Origin: Calliphora vicina
Lineage: Eukaryota; Arthropoda; Insecta; Diptera; Calliphoridae
Length of the DNA: 64,000 nucleotides
Reading direction: 5' to 3'
NCBI RefSeq assembly: GCF_958450345.1
Contig: NC_088783.1
Coordinates: forward strand, 87,937,895 to 88,001,894
Part shown: positions 12,017 through 22,747 of the stretch, piece after piece
Layout: every line of letters begins with the position of its first letter
How positions within the stretch are numbered: the first letter of the stretch is position 1
Notes under the pieces: model-generated
What the model was told of the DNA's origin: nothing
Database searches by the model: none
What the model saw: the letters and a program-made list of their open reading frames with translations, nothing else
Translations under genes and position numbers: made by a program

Positions 12017-14452
12017 TAGAGTGACAGCCGATTTTTTTTTTTAGATTTCAAAGAGTGCCGGGTGGAATATTGTGACACTAGGCCTAAATGTTAAGTGCTG
12101 AAAATTTGAGCCAAATCGGGCAACGATTTCTGGACGCGCATCGAGGTCAAAGTTCAGATATATGCAAAATTATACTATTTATATTGGATAAATAGGTGAA
12201 ACTCGTTAAATTTCTGCATTGTTTTCTAGAAATGTATAGATTTATTTATATTAATGAATATTACATTAAAAATTTTTTTTTGGAAGTTAACCCTGCATCT
12301 CCTTTGTGTCAAAATGACCCAAAAACTGTATTATCGCCAAAATTCGGAAAAAATGCAAATTTTTCAGATATTTTAAAAATTTTGCTACTAAATAAATACT
12401 TTTGCAATTGAATGCAAAAGAATCGAAATGTGTACGTAATTATCGTTGTAATGAGATATAAGTGACAAAATTTGGTTAAAAAATGTTAAAGTTATTACAA
12501 ATTCGCCAGACCATTAACGTGTTTCAGGCCACTTGAACAAAAAATTTAGGAAAAAAAATTAATATATTTCGAGAAAAATTGAAATAAAAGCTCATTTTTA
12601 CTTAAAATATGCCCATATTTACTTGTATATAAGTTTTTGTCTTCGTAGGATACCGTTAACCTATTCGCAGGTATGGCCAAAAAAAATAATTTTTTTTAAC
12701 GGCTGTTTCAAAACTCCATTTTCAAATTTTTAAAAATTTTGTTAAACAAATTTCAGATTTTTTCGATCCTCACATTGGGGTTTATTGAGATCAAAATAGG
12801 GAATAAAAATATGAAAAAATTATGTCAATACCTCTTACAGTTTTTCCGTACCTGCGATTGAAATTTTGCGTTTTTCAAGAAAAACTAATTTTTTGTCCAT
12901 ATTTAGGCGAATGAGTCCAATTTCCTTACTGTTATAAATTTTAAGTAAAACCTATTCATAATATTATAGTCCTTGTAATTTTAAATATGTTCTGAAAGTT
13001 TTACTGAAATCGGAAAACGATAACCTTTGAATCGTGAAGGTCAAAGGTCAAATTTTCCAATATTTGGAATTTCTAATGAAAAGATAGCGAAATGTTACAT
13101 ATTTTTCGGCCGATTTTCATGAAACTTGAGGAAAATATATATTGGGGTCTAGCATTTACAACAACAGTGCAAAAATGAATTTTAACCTTTAAGAGGACTT
13201 GGGGTCAAAATGGTTGTGTTTTTCTTGATTTTAAAAGTTGAGAATAATTTGGACCCCAAGTGCTGCTAAGGGTTAATTTCCATTTTTGTGCTGTTATTTT
13301 AAATTCTGGACTTTATGTTATATTTTCCTCAAGTTTCATGAAAATCGGCCCATATGTATGTAACATTTCGCTATCTTTTCATTAGAAATTCCAAATATTG
13401 AAAAATTTGACCTTTGACCTTCACGATTCAAAGGTAATCGTTTTCCGATTTTAGTAAAACTTTCAGAACATATTTAAACTTATAAGGACTATAATATTAT
13501 GAATAGGTTTTACTTAAAATTTATAACAGTAAGGAAATTGGACTCATTCGCCTAAATATGGACAAAAAATTAGTTTTTCTTGAAAAACGCAAAATTTCAA
13601 TCGCAGGTACGGAAAAACTGTAAGAGGTATTGACATAATTTTTTCATATTTTTATTCCCTATTTTGATCTCAATAAACCCCAATGTGATGATCGAAAAAA
13701 TCTGAAATTTGTTTAACAAAATTTTTAAAAATTTGAAAATGGAGTTTTGAAACAGCCGTTAAAAAAAAATATTTTTTTTGGCCATACCTGCGAATAGGTT
13801 AACGGTATCCTACGAAGACAAAAACTTATATACAAGTAAATATGGGCATATTTTAAGTAAAAATGGGCTTTTATTTTAATTTTTCTCGAAATATCTTAAT
13901 TTTTTTCCTAAATTTTTTGTTCAAGTGGCCTGAAACACGTTAATGGTCTGGCGAATTTGTAATAACTTTAACATTTTTTAATCAAATTTTGTCATTTATA
14001 TTTCATTACAACGATAATTACGTACATATTTCGATTCTTTTGCATTCAATTGCAAAAGTATTTATTTAGTAGCAACATTTTTTCAAAAACTGAAAAATTT
14101 GCATTTTTCTCTAATTTTGGCGATAATACAGTATTGGGTCATTTTGAACCAAAGGAGATACAGGGTTAATTTCCAAAACTTTTTTTTTAATGTAATATTC
14201 ATTAATATAAATAAATCTACATATTTCTAGAAAACAATGCAGAAAGTTAACGAGTTTCACCTATTTATTCCATATTAACAGTAAAATTTTGCATATATCT
14301 GAACTTTGACCTCGATGCGCGTCCAGAAATCGTTGCCCGATTTGGCTCAAATTTTCAGCACTTAACATTTAGGCCTAGTGTCACAATATTCCACCCGGCA
14401 CTCTTCAAAATTTTAACAAAAATTTTTTTCCATACAACTGATTGTCACTCTA
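12017..14452. mobile_element. Complete giant foldback element with ~1.15-kb inverted arms
   Basis: The left arm (about 12017-13185) is repeated in inverted form as the right arm (about 13285-14452) around a ~100-bp centre that itself holds an imperfect inverted pair ('ggacttggggtc' / 'gaccccaagtgc'). The termini TAGAGTGACA/TGTCACTCTA are flanked by 8-bp repeats ATGTACAT (12009-12016 and 14453-14460). The terminal ~45 bp of the two arms differ, while the rest of the arms match closely by eye. There is no transposase ORF, so it must be moved in trans if mobile. Derivatives lie at 2437-5201 and about 60436-61135. The superfamily is not clear. Confidence 0.9.
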
Positions 14453-14460
14453 ATGTACAT

Positions 14461-14674
14461 ATCTCACTGATTGTAGATGTTGGAGAAATCGAAAGTAAGG
14501 AATAACCAATTTCTAAGCATATAAAATCCTCCATCATAGCATTGGAATCCTTTTTGCAATTTTTTAGATTTTGAATAGCTAACATTTTCGTTAAGTTCTG
14601 ATAAAAGTCTCGTTGCAGTAATGTCTTCAATTTCGTCCTCCGACTCATTAGAACAAAGTTCATCATAGAAAATT
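14461..14674 (-). pseudogene. Possible exon of an unknown protein
   Basis: On the minus strand, a splice-acceptor-like 'ttttttgtag' precedes a frame that begins near 14674 and reads through an acidic part ('SNESEDEIEDITATRLL') to a stop near the foldback boundary. The acidic start is common in transposon-encoded proteins. No family is recognised and the flanking exons are not seen, so this is weak. Confidence 0.25.
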
Positions 14675-14756
14675 CTACAAAAAAGTCAGCGATTTTGCAG
14701 GTTGTTAACTTTTTATATCAATAATAAGTTAGTTCTTACAAATAATGTCACAAATA

Positions 14757-14820
14757 CGGCAACCAAAAATATGCTCTAAAAAAAGGGTTTTATGCGCATA
14801 AAAAATGCACTTAAAAAAAA
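14757..14820. repeat. Truncated end of the GCATATTTT hAT family
   Basis: The sequence 'gcaaccaaaaatatgctcta ... ttatgcgcataaaa' is the reverse complement of the right end of the element at 38751-40287. Only about 60 bp remain; the terminal CAGG is altered and no target duplication is visible. Confidence 0.6.
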
Positions 14821-14833
14821 TTATCTAAAACTA

Positions 14834-16470
14834 GCTGACCCGGTGCGTTTCGCCACCCCAATTAGAAGAAAGAAATATACTATCAAGTCTCACTTTGTGA
14901 ATCTATTTGTAAATGTCTAATTTCATATTTCTGGGTCCATTATTATAGAAAATGCAAAATGTGTTCCTAATTTTAAATTTTAAGGTTTATTATTATAGTA
15001 CCATTGCAATAAGGAAATAGTACCATTGATTATCACTTTTAAATTTGCATTCACTAAACTATAACCCGTCAAGTTTGAATTTTAGATTTGTATATCATTT
15101 CCTATATTATCAACTAATTTTGTTTCTAAATAAATTATCACAAAACCGAAACCGATCGGTTTTTAATTTTCTAAAACCGAAACCGCGGTTTTGAAATTCT
15201 TAGATTTTTTGGAAACTCTAGGTCCATTGTTATATGAAATTCAAGAAAGTACCTTGGGACCATGTATGCTTAATTTCATGTTTTTAAGTCCATTGCTATA
15301 GATAATTAAAAAAAGTACCATTAGAATAAACAAAAAGTACCATGAGGTATCCGCTTGAATTTTCAATCACTTAGGACCATATACGCTTAATTTCTAGGTC
15401 CATTATATTATAGAAAATTCAAAAAGAACCATTAGAATATAGAAAAAGTACCAAAAAGCACCCACTTGTAGTTGCCCACCCACTCGCGTCCATATAACCT
15501 TTATTTCATGTTTCTATCTTCATTGGTGAAGAAATTACAAAAAGTACCATTTGAATAAAGAAAAAGTACCAACAAGTCTCCCCCTAGACTTCTCACTCAC
15601 TTAGGACCATATATGTTTAATTTCATGTTTATAAGTCCATTGTTATAGAAAATTCAAAAAAGTACCATTAGAATATAGAAAAAGTACCAAAAAACAGCCA
15701 CTTATGGATTCCCACTCACTCTGGTCCATATAACCTTTATTTCATGTTTCTAGGTTCATTGGTGAAGAAATTACAAAAAGTACCATTCGAATAAAGAAAA
15801 AGTACCAAAACGTCTCCCCCTCTAACGTCTCTAACTCACTTAGGACCATGTATGCTTAATTTCATGTTTTTAAGTCCATTGCTATAGAAAATTAAAAAAA
15901 GTACCATTAGAATAAACAAAAAGTACCATGAGGTATCCGCTTGAATTTTCAATCACTTAGGACCATATACGCTTAATTTCATATTTCTAGGTCCATTATA
16001 TTATAGAAAATTCAAAAAGTACCATTAGAATATAGAAAAAGTACCAAAAAGCACCCACTTGTGGTTTCCCACTCACTCGGTTCCATATTAACTTTATTTC
16101 GTGTTTCTAGGTTCGTTGGTGAAGAAATTACAAAAAGTACCAATCGAATAAAGAAAAAGTACCAAAAAGTCTCCCCCTAGAATTCTCACTTACTTAGGAC
16201 CATATATGCTTAATTTCATGTTTCTAAGTTCATTGTTATAGAAAATTCAAAAAAGTACCATTAGAATAAACGAAAAGTACCAAAAAGTCTGCCCCTAGAA
16301 TTCTCACTCACTCAGAACCATATATGCTTAACTTCATATTTCTATGTCCATTATTACAGAAAATTCAAAAAGTACCATTAGAATATAGAAAAAGTACCAA
16401 AAAGCAGTCACTTGTAGATTCCCACTCACTCCGGTCCATATAAGCTTTATTTCATGTTTCTAGGTTCATT
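14834..16470 (+). repeat. Tandem array of ~117-bp monomers with higher-order pattern
   Basis: The leader contains 'ctagctgacccggtgcgttt', a wording shared by widespread animal repeats. From about 15257 monomers of ~115-120 bp follow, each with 'gaccatatatgcttaatttc', 'aagtccattgttatag', 'aaaaagtaccattagaata' and 'gaaaaagtacc'. Three main monomer types alternate (A, B, C). The order A-B-C-A'-C starting at 15257 is followed from 15843 by A-B-C-A'-D-C, so a block of about 586 bp has been repeated. The last monomer is cut at about 16470. Confidence 0.75.
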
Positions 16471-16473
16471 GAT

Positions 16474-17102
16474 GAAAACGATATCGAAACGATATCATCT
16501 ATGATATCGTATATGATATCGTTTGCGTGTCATAAATGATAGTTTTTGCGGACTAAATTGTACCGTTCCTTATAATATCGTTTTCGCTATCATAATTTCC
16601 AATAAAAACAATAGTAAAATCGCCATGTTACAGATTTGATTCTGAACGTTATTTAATACTAAAAATAAAAATAATTCGCTGAAATAATACAAAAACTTGG
16701 AAAGGAAAAATAACAAATCATACATATTTTCATCATTCATATCGCATGTGCATATTATGCAAATATTTGACCGTTTCAAATATTGCACACAGATCAAATC
16801 ACTATAAAATTTAAGAAAATTATCGCGTTTTTATTACCTGTCCACTGTTTAAATCAAATACTAACGTTTTAAATGATTTAATATTTATTTTGTTTCCGCC
16901 TTGCATGTGTTGTTTGAAAATTTTTAATTTATATTATTTTTCAGTTTGACGTTTTTTCAAATGTTTGTAATTTATTTATTTATTTTATTGGAAGGAAAAT
17001 ATTTGAAAACTATATTATGATAATATCGTTTTCAATAATAATATATGATATCATAATCGCGCCCAAAAGGTAATATCGGTTTTGCTATCATATCGTTTTC
17101 TG
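16474..17102. mobile_element. Inverted-repeat element rich in GATATC palindromes
   Basis: The left end 'gaaaacgatatcgaaacgat' is mirrored at the right end by 'tatcatatcgttttc'. The first ~60 bp contain several self-complementary ATGATATCGT motifs. It sits in the last monomer of the preceding array. No clear target duplication is seen, so the boundaries are tentative. Confidence 0.5.
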
Positions 17103-17182
17103 GTTTATTGGGAAAGTGAATACATGATTCAATTATAAAATAACTGAAACCAGTTCAATGTGTGATAAATATTTAAATTTAA

Positions 17183-17424
17183 TGCTAGGTATACACGTTA
17201 CGATAAGTCGTACGATAAATCGTATAAGTATGAAATTAGTAACGTGTATCATGTTGTCGTACTAACGAAGTATGAAAATCAAAAATTTTTGATTTTTGTG
17301 ATATTTTTATTACTTGTCATTTTTTTCAAAGGAAATAGTACGATTTGTAGTAACGTCTATCACAAAATCGTACTTCAACTCATACTACGATTAGTACGAA
17401 AAATAGTATCGTGTATACCCAGCA
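17183..17424. mobile_element. MITE with TAA duplication (Harbinger-like)
   Basis: The ends TGCTAGGTATACACG and CGTGTATACCCAGCA are inverted repeats of 15 bp with one mismatch, and both ends are flanked by TAA (17180-17182, 17425-17427). A 3-bp TWA duplication is typical of PIF/Harbinger elements. The interior has further self-complementary 'cgtac'/'gtacg' pieces and no ORF of note. Confidence 0.75.
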
Positions 17425-18119
17425 TAAGAAATAGTTTTTTCTCTGTATGCGGAAAACTTAAAACTACACTGAAAAAAATTACAAAAGTTATTAAGCTATA
17501 AATAAAAAAAATTGACAACTGATTAAAATTTTCTTTTTAATTAAATTATTGTAAATCATCATATATTTATCAAATTTCTTTTGTTGTCTATCAACAATTT
17601 AAATTGTAGAAATGTAATGAGAAATGCAAAACAAAATCAGTAATCTTTTAAATAATTTTTAAATTTTGTTATTAAAAATTGTAAGAAAATAAGTGATTTT
17701 AAACTTCATTACTTTGAAAAAAAGAAATTTATTTTCCACACCTTTTTTAAAATTTTTTTTCAAACATAAGTTATGACATTATTGAAAAAAAAAATTAAAA
17801 ATATATTATTTTTGCGATTCTTGAACGGGAAATCAATTTGGTAAATAAAATTGGTTAACTTCATCAAATGTTTTTTGTGTCACTATTTATTTTTTGGTTC
17901 AAGTTAGTTGTTTATCTATTTGAAAGAGTATTCCTTTGTTGGTGAAAATACAATGAAATATAATGATAATATTACTATGGATGATTGGACCTTTATTGGA
18001 GGAAGAGGTCAAACTATAGAATAAATCAAATAAATAATACGAAAAGCAAACATTTGGTTTGTACCTACATGTTTATATATGTATTATCTTTATTTAGAAT
18101 ATTTATCAGTATCAACAAA

Positions 18120-18336
18120 TGTATTTTATTTACATTTCGATATAGATTTTTGCATTAAGTTTCCCAAAGCAAAAAACTTTGAAGTGAAATGGGCACAGTA
18201 TTCTGAAAAGTTGTTCAACATGCTTTTAAGTAAAATTGTTAACTCCGCAGCTCTAACATCATTAGAGAAATCTAAATCTTGTTACATTAAGGCGACAAAT
18301 TTTTTACATTTTTTGGAAATACCAAAATGGCTCTAG
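18120..18336 (+). pseudogene. Exon-like piece, possibly of a SAM-associated gene family
   Basis: After an acceptor-like 'tttttgcattaag' the plus strand reads 'FEVKWAQYSEKLFNML', 'NSAALTSLEK' and 'IKATNFLH' before running into an intron-like or unrelated tail and a stop at 18336. From memory of insect predicted proteins, this resembles the middle of a family with an N-terminal SAM-like region. A continuation-like piece ('LLHHLLPPSLTV') lies at 25192-25400, across the 6.2-kb hAT insertion. I cannot verify this without a search. Confidence 0.4.
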
Positions 18337-18340
18337 CATA

Positions 18341-18600
18341 CACCCCTATCGTGAAGAACATGTGAAATTTATGTTTCCATGAAATATCCATTTCCCTCGA
18401 AGGGAAAATTGTTATCGTGATATTCCCCTGAACTTTTCATTCACATTAGTTGATTTTGTTCGTAACAGCTGTTTATTGTTTCCAAATTTCATCTAATAAT
18501 TTCACAACATGGGGAATTTTTTCACGTGAACAAAGTTTATGAACGAAAAATGGGAAAAGGGAACATATTTCATGTGAAATATTGATTCTCGATAGGGGTG
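18341..18600. mobile_element. Small inverted-repeat element (CACCCCTATCG ends)
   Basis: The termini CACCCCTATCG and CGATAGGGGTG form a perfect 11-bp inverted repeat 260 bp apart. Inside, 'acatgtgaaattta' and 'tttcatgtgaaat' show more symmetry. Flanks are ata and atg, so a target duplication is not established. Confidence 0.6.
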
Positions 18601-19149
18601 ATGTCGAATAGACCATTGAAAGTTATTTTGTCAAAAAAGATCACCCACAAAACGCGGTAAATTTTGGAGATAATTTTTTTTATCCAAAAAATGCAAATGT
18701 TTTACTATAAAAATAAAAAAAGTAATAAAAATTTGGGAAAATTTTGACTTTAAAAAATTGTTTTTGTTGCTGAGGTTTTTATTCCAAAATGAATAAAAAA
18801 CACAACATTTGTCATCGCGTGGTGGTAGGGCCAAAATACATTGATTACAGCCCTAGTTATGGTTGCCAGACGAGCTTGATTTGGCTTGATTGTCAAGCTT
18901 TTTTATTGCATGTCAAGAATCAAGAAAAAATTTAATTTGTCAAGCTAAAACGGTATTTGAGCATTTTTTCCATCAAATTAATTTGCCACATCAAAAACGT
19001 AGGTCAATTTTGTTTATTTTTCAAAAATATATGTATATAACTTTTGACAATTAAAAATATTTTTATATTGAAAATGTAAATATAAAAACTAATTTTGAAT
19101 TTTGTTATCAGGAATCCCGCAAAAAAAGTTTTCAAATCTACAAAAACTG

Positions 19150-19340
19150 GAACTGTTTGGCAATAATATCCATACCACGGTCGGTGTTAACGGAACAGAC
19201 TATGCGATTTGAGAATTTTTGCCCTAAAGTTGAATTTTACATAAAAAGTTATCAAATAATTTTTCATTTTAAATATTTTACATAGAGTTAGCTTTTCAAA
19301 AAGTATGAATTCCTTATACAACATTTTGATGAAAATTGTA
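19150..19340 (+). repeat. Dispersed repeat, also at 30560-30740
   Basis: The run 'tatgcgatttgagaattttt', 'gccctaaa', 'ttttacataaaaa' and 'agtatgaattccttatac' recurs at about 30566-30725 in the same orientation with an insertion there around 'ggacctggtcccc'. Non-coding and of unknown class. Confidence 0.6.
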
Positions 19341-19586
19341 GAAATTTTCAGCAGTATTTACATACACCAGATGCTACGAGTATGATTAAATCTGTTACTA
19401 AGAATACCAAATACATGTGGCAAAATAAATAGATTTAAAAAATAACTGCGCATTAATTTAACCCATTAGAAGTCTTCGTACCAGAGACCGAAAATAACGG
19501 GTTCACTTTCATTTCAATAGTAAATTCTCATTCGCAGCCATTTAAAAATATTTTTTCTGATATATCACTGAGAGAGTGATTTATTA

Positions 19587-20466
19587 AAGGGGGGTCAGAC
19601 GGCATGTATTGCTTGTGTTTTGTGCCATGTATTGGGACATTTTTCCATATGTAAACATGTACATACCGTGTGATCCATATGAAACTTTGTGTATGTAAAA
19701 TACATGTGTATTACTCGTGACATTTTTGGCAATTAGAGCATGTTCTATTTTCGTGTGTATAAAAGTGTTGTATTTTGAAATACAACACTGTGAGAGTGCA
19801 GAATAAAAAAAAACAAAACAAGAAAGAGTAAAGAAAAATCATAACAAAATAAGTTTCATTGCATTAAATATATTTATTGTTATTTAAAAATGTTTTAAAT
19901 AAATATATTGTTAAAAACAACAAACATATAAACTAATAGAGGTTATGTCACATGCAATGACATATGTACGTTTGAACGTGGAAATTATGAATCGTATGTA
20001 TAACGTGAATTTTGACATACACATGGAATTCCATATGTATCGAATACATGTCCCAATACACAAGCAATACATGCCGTCTGACCCCCCTATTACTCGTGAC
20101 ATTTTTGGCAATTAGAGCATGTTCTATTTTCGTGTGTATAAAAGTGTTGTATTTTGAAATACAACACTGTGAGAGTGCAAAATAAAAAAAAACAAAACAA
20201 GAAAGAGTAAAGAAAAATCATAACAAAATAAGTTTCATTGCATTAAATATATTTATTGTTATTTAAAAATGTTTTAAATAAATATATTGTTAAAAACAAC
20301 AAACATATAAACTAATAGAGGTTATGTCACATGCAATGACATATGTACGTTTGAACGTGGAAATTATGAATCGTATGTATCGTGAATTTTGACATACACA
20401 TGGAATTCCATATGTATCGAAAACATGTCCCTATACACAAGCAATACATGCCGTCTGACCCCCCTA
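19587..20466. mobile_element. Harbinger-like MITE with internal tandem duplication
   Basis: The ends AAGGGGGGTCAGACGGCATG and CATGCCGTCTGACCCCCCTA are inverted repeats, and the flanks are TTA (19584-19586, 20467-20469), as in PIF/Harbinger. From about 19711 to 20089 and again from 20090 to 20466 the same ~379-bp block occurs, so the right part is duplicated in tandem, including an internal copy of the right terminus at 20060-20089. Short minus-strand frames here are by-products. Confidence 0.8.
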
Positions 20467-20635
20467 TTAGAGAACATTTTAGGTTACGGGTTGAGAGAAA
20501 CAGAAAAGAAACAAACATAACTAATCTAGATGAGTGATTTATAATTTATTTTTTTCGTAATGCTTAGCTTGTGGCTTTTATTTGCGAATATTAAAACTAA
20601 ATCGCAAAAAATCATTTTATGCTAATCAACGCTTA

Positions 20636-21134
20636 AAGGGGGTCAGACGGCATGTATTGCTTGTGTTTTGTGCCATGTATTGGGACATTTTTCCATATGT
20701 AAACATGTACATACCGTGTGATCCATATGAAACTTTGTGTATGTAAAATACATGTGTATTACTCGTGACATTTTTAGCAATTAGAGCATGTTCTATTTTC
20801 GTGTGTATAACAGTGTTGTATTTTGAAATACAACACTGTGTAAGTGCAAAATAAAAAAACAAAACAAAAAATAGTAAAGAAAAATCATAACAAAATAAAT
20901 TTCATTGCATTAAATATATGTATTGTGATTTTAAAATGTTTTAAATAAATATATTGTTAAAAACAACAAACATATAAACTAATAGAGGTTATGTCACATG
21001 CAATTACATATGTACGTTTGAACGTGGAAATTATGAATCGTATGTATAACGTGAATTTTGCCATACACATGGAATTCCATATGTATCGAATACATGTCCC
21101 AATACACAAGCAATACATGCCGTCTGACCCCCTA
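20636..21134. mobile_element. Harbinger-like MITE, single-unit copy
   Basis: Same family as the element just upstream: ends AAGGGGGTCAGACGGCATG and CATGCCGTCTGACCCCCTA, with TTA on both sides (20633-20635, 21135-21137). It has one copy of the ~379-bp block and shows the ancestral structure, 499 bp long. Confidence 0.85.
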
Positions 21135-21667
21135 TTAAATATATAAAATTTATCAAAAAATTTATAACAAATTAAAAAAATAATCATATTTCTGTTACTC
21201 AGAATTCATTACTTCATACTTATCATATTATTTCCATAATTTGTTAAAAATTACTAATAATATGTTATTGTATGTAAATAAAAGAAAAAGTAACAGTTAT
21301 TAAGAACAAGAACAAATGAATTGTTTATCTCACACCAAACCATTAAAAAACAACAAAAACGAATAAAGGTCATACCAAACCATTTAAATAAAAATCATTT
21401 TATAACTGTTATTTTCAATGATTTATTTTTATCACAAAAATATAAATCACAATATGGGTTTTTGGTATATCGACGAGTTATTTTCGATCTCTGCTCCGTA
21501 CGCAACTTAGTACAGTTGTATTTTTCGGTGTATTCAAGAAAAACTAAAGAAAAAACAATCGATGTACCGTTATTTAGTTTCACAACAACAATAATAAGAG
21601 CTAATAAGAAAAAGAATTTGTAGGTAGGTTCTGTTGCCTATGCAGAAATATCAGTTTATATTGTGAC

Positions 21668-22408
21668 CAGGGCTGCCAGATGAATTTGGGAAAAAATCGT
21701 CAATATCCCGATAAAAATTAAAAATATCGTCATTTCGAATTTTAAAAATCGTCAAAAAAATCGGAAAATTAAAAAGGTCAAGATTTCTAACAGGAATTTT
21801 AAATATCTATTTAAAAAGTAAACGAAAACATAACATGTATCAAAAAACATTTCTTAAAATTTAAGTTTATAAGTAAGGAATCACTAAAATAAAAAAGTAA
21901 AGCTCAATTTAATTATAATACGAGGTTTCATTCAGAAGTTTTTTTTTTATTTTAAATAAAACACATAAAATAGAATTTAATGTCTAAATCTTTATTATGA
22001 CCCGAAAGAACAATCTGATTACTTTTTAAAGATAATTTCATATTTAAAATATAGCACCACGCTGTAGGTGGTCCATTCGAAAGATAATAATGCCTGAGAT
22101 TAAACAATAAATTCAAGCTTGGCGGCTTCAATAGAAAAATTTGTTTTAGAATTTTCCCTTTTATTTCAGTAATTTATTTACAAAAATTGATTTAAAATCT
22201 AAAAATTTTAATTGACCAAATTCAAAATCTATATATTGCTTTTCATATTCACCAACAAAATGAGAAAATTCTTTAACTATTTCATAAAATAGTACCGTAT
22301 TTTCACAGTGCAGAAAATCGTCATTTTCGAGAAAGAAATCGTCAAATTGCTATTTTTGAAACCAAAAATCGTCAAAATGACGATAAACCGTCAAATCTGG
22401 CAGCTATG
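21668..22408. mobile_element. hAT MITE (CAGGGCTGCCAGAT type), copy 2
   Basis: 741 bp, with the same termini as 7142-7885 and a perfect 8-bp duplication ATTGTGAC on each side (21660-21667, 22409-22416). The 'aaatcgtca' repeats near both ends are conserved. It lies inside the 6.2-kb hAT-type element. Confidence 0.93.
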
Positions 22409-22747
22409 ATTGTGACGCGAATACAGAGTGTGTATTTTGTAAATATTTGAAAGAATACTAAAATTTGGTTGGTAATCTTGCATTATTTGTATACAAATCA
22501 TAACAACGAAACATACAGGCTTCAAAGAATACTTAAAAATAAGAAAATAAAAAAATAGAAAGGTATAAAGTTGGCTATACTCGTTTAAGTACAATGACAA
22601 CATCCATTAGTAAAAATATTTAATTTTTTTGTAAGATTTAAAATATGTTTTAAGGGCTAGCAGAGTTTCGAAGGGCTTCAAGAGGCCGTTGATAGCATTT
22701 TAGCTGATAGTGAAGATGAATAAATTGATATGGCAATAATACCACCT

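Noticed and set aside
19911..21187. Several similar minus-strand open frames
   Set aside because: They are translations of the MITE copies at 19587-21134, including their inverted repeats, and occur only because the copies are alike.
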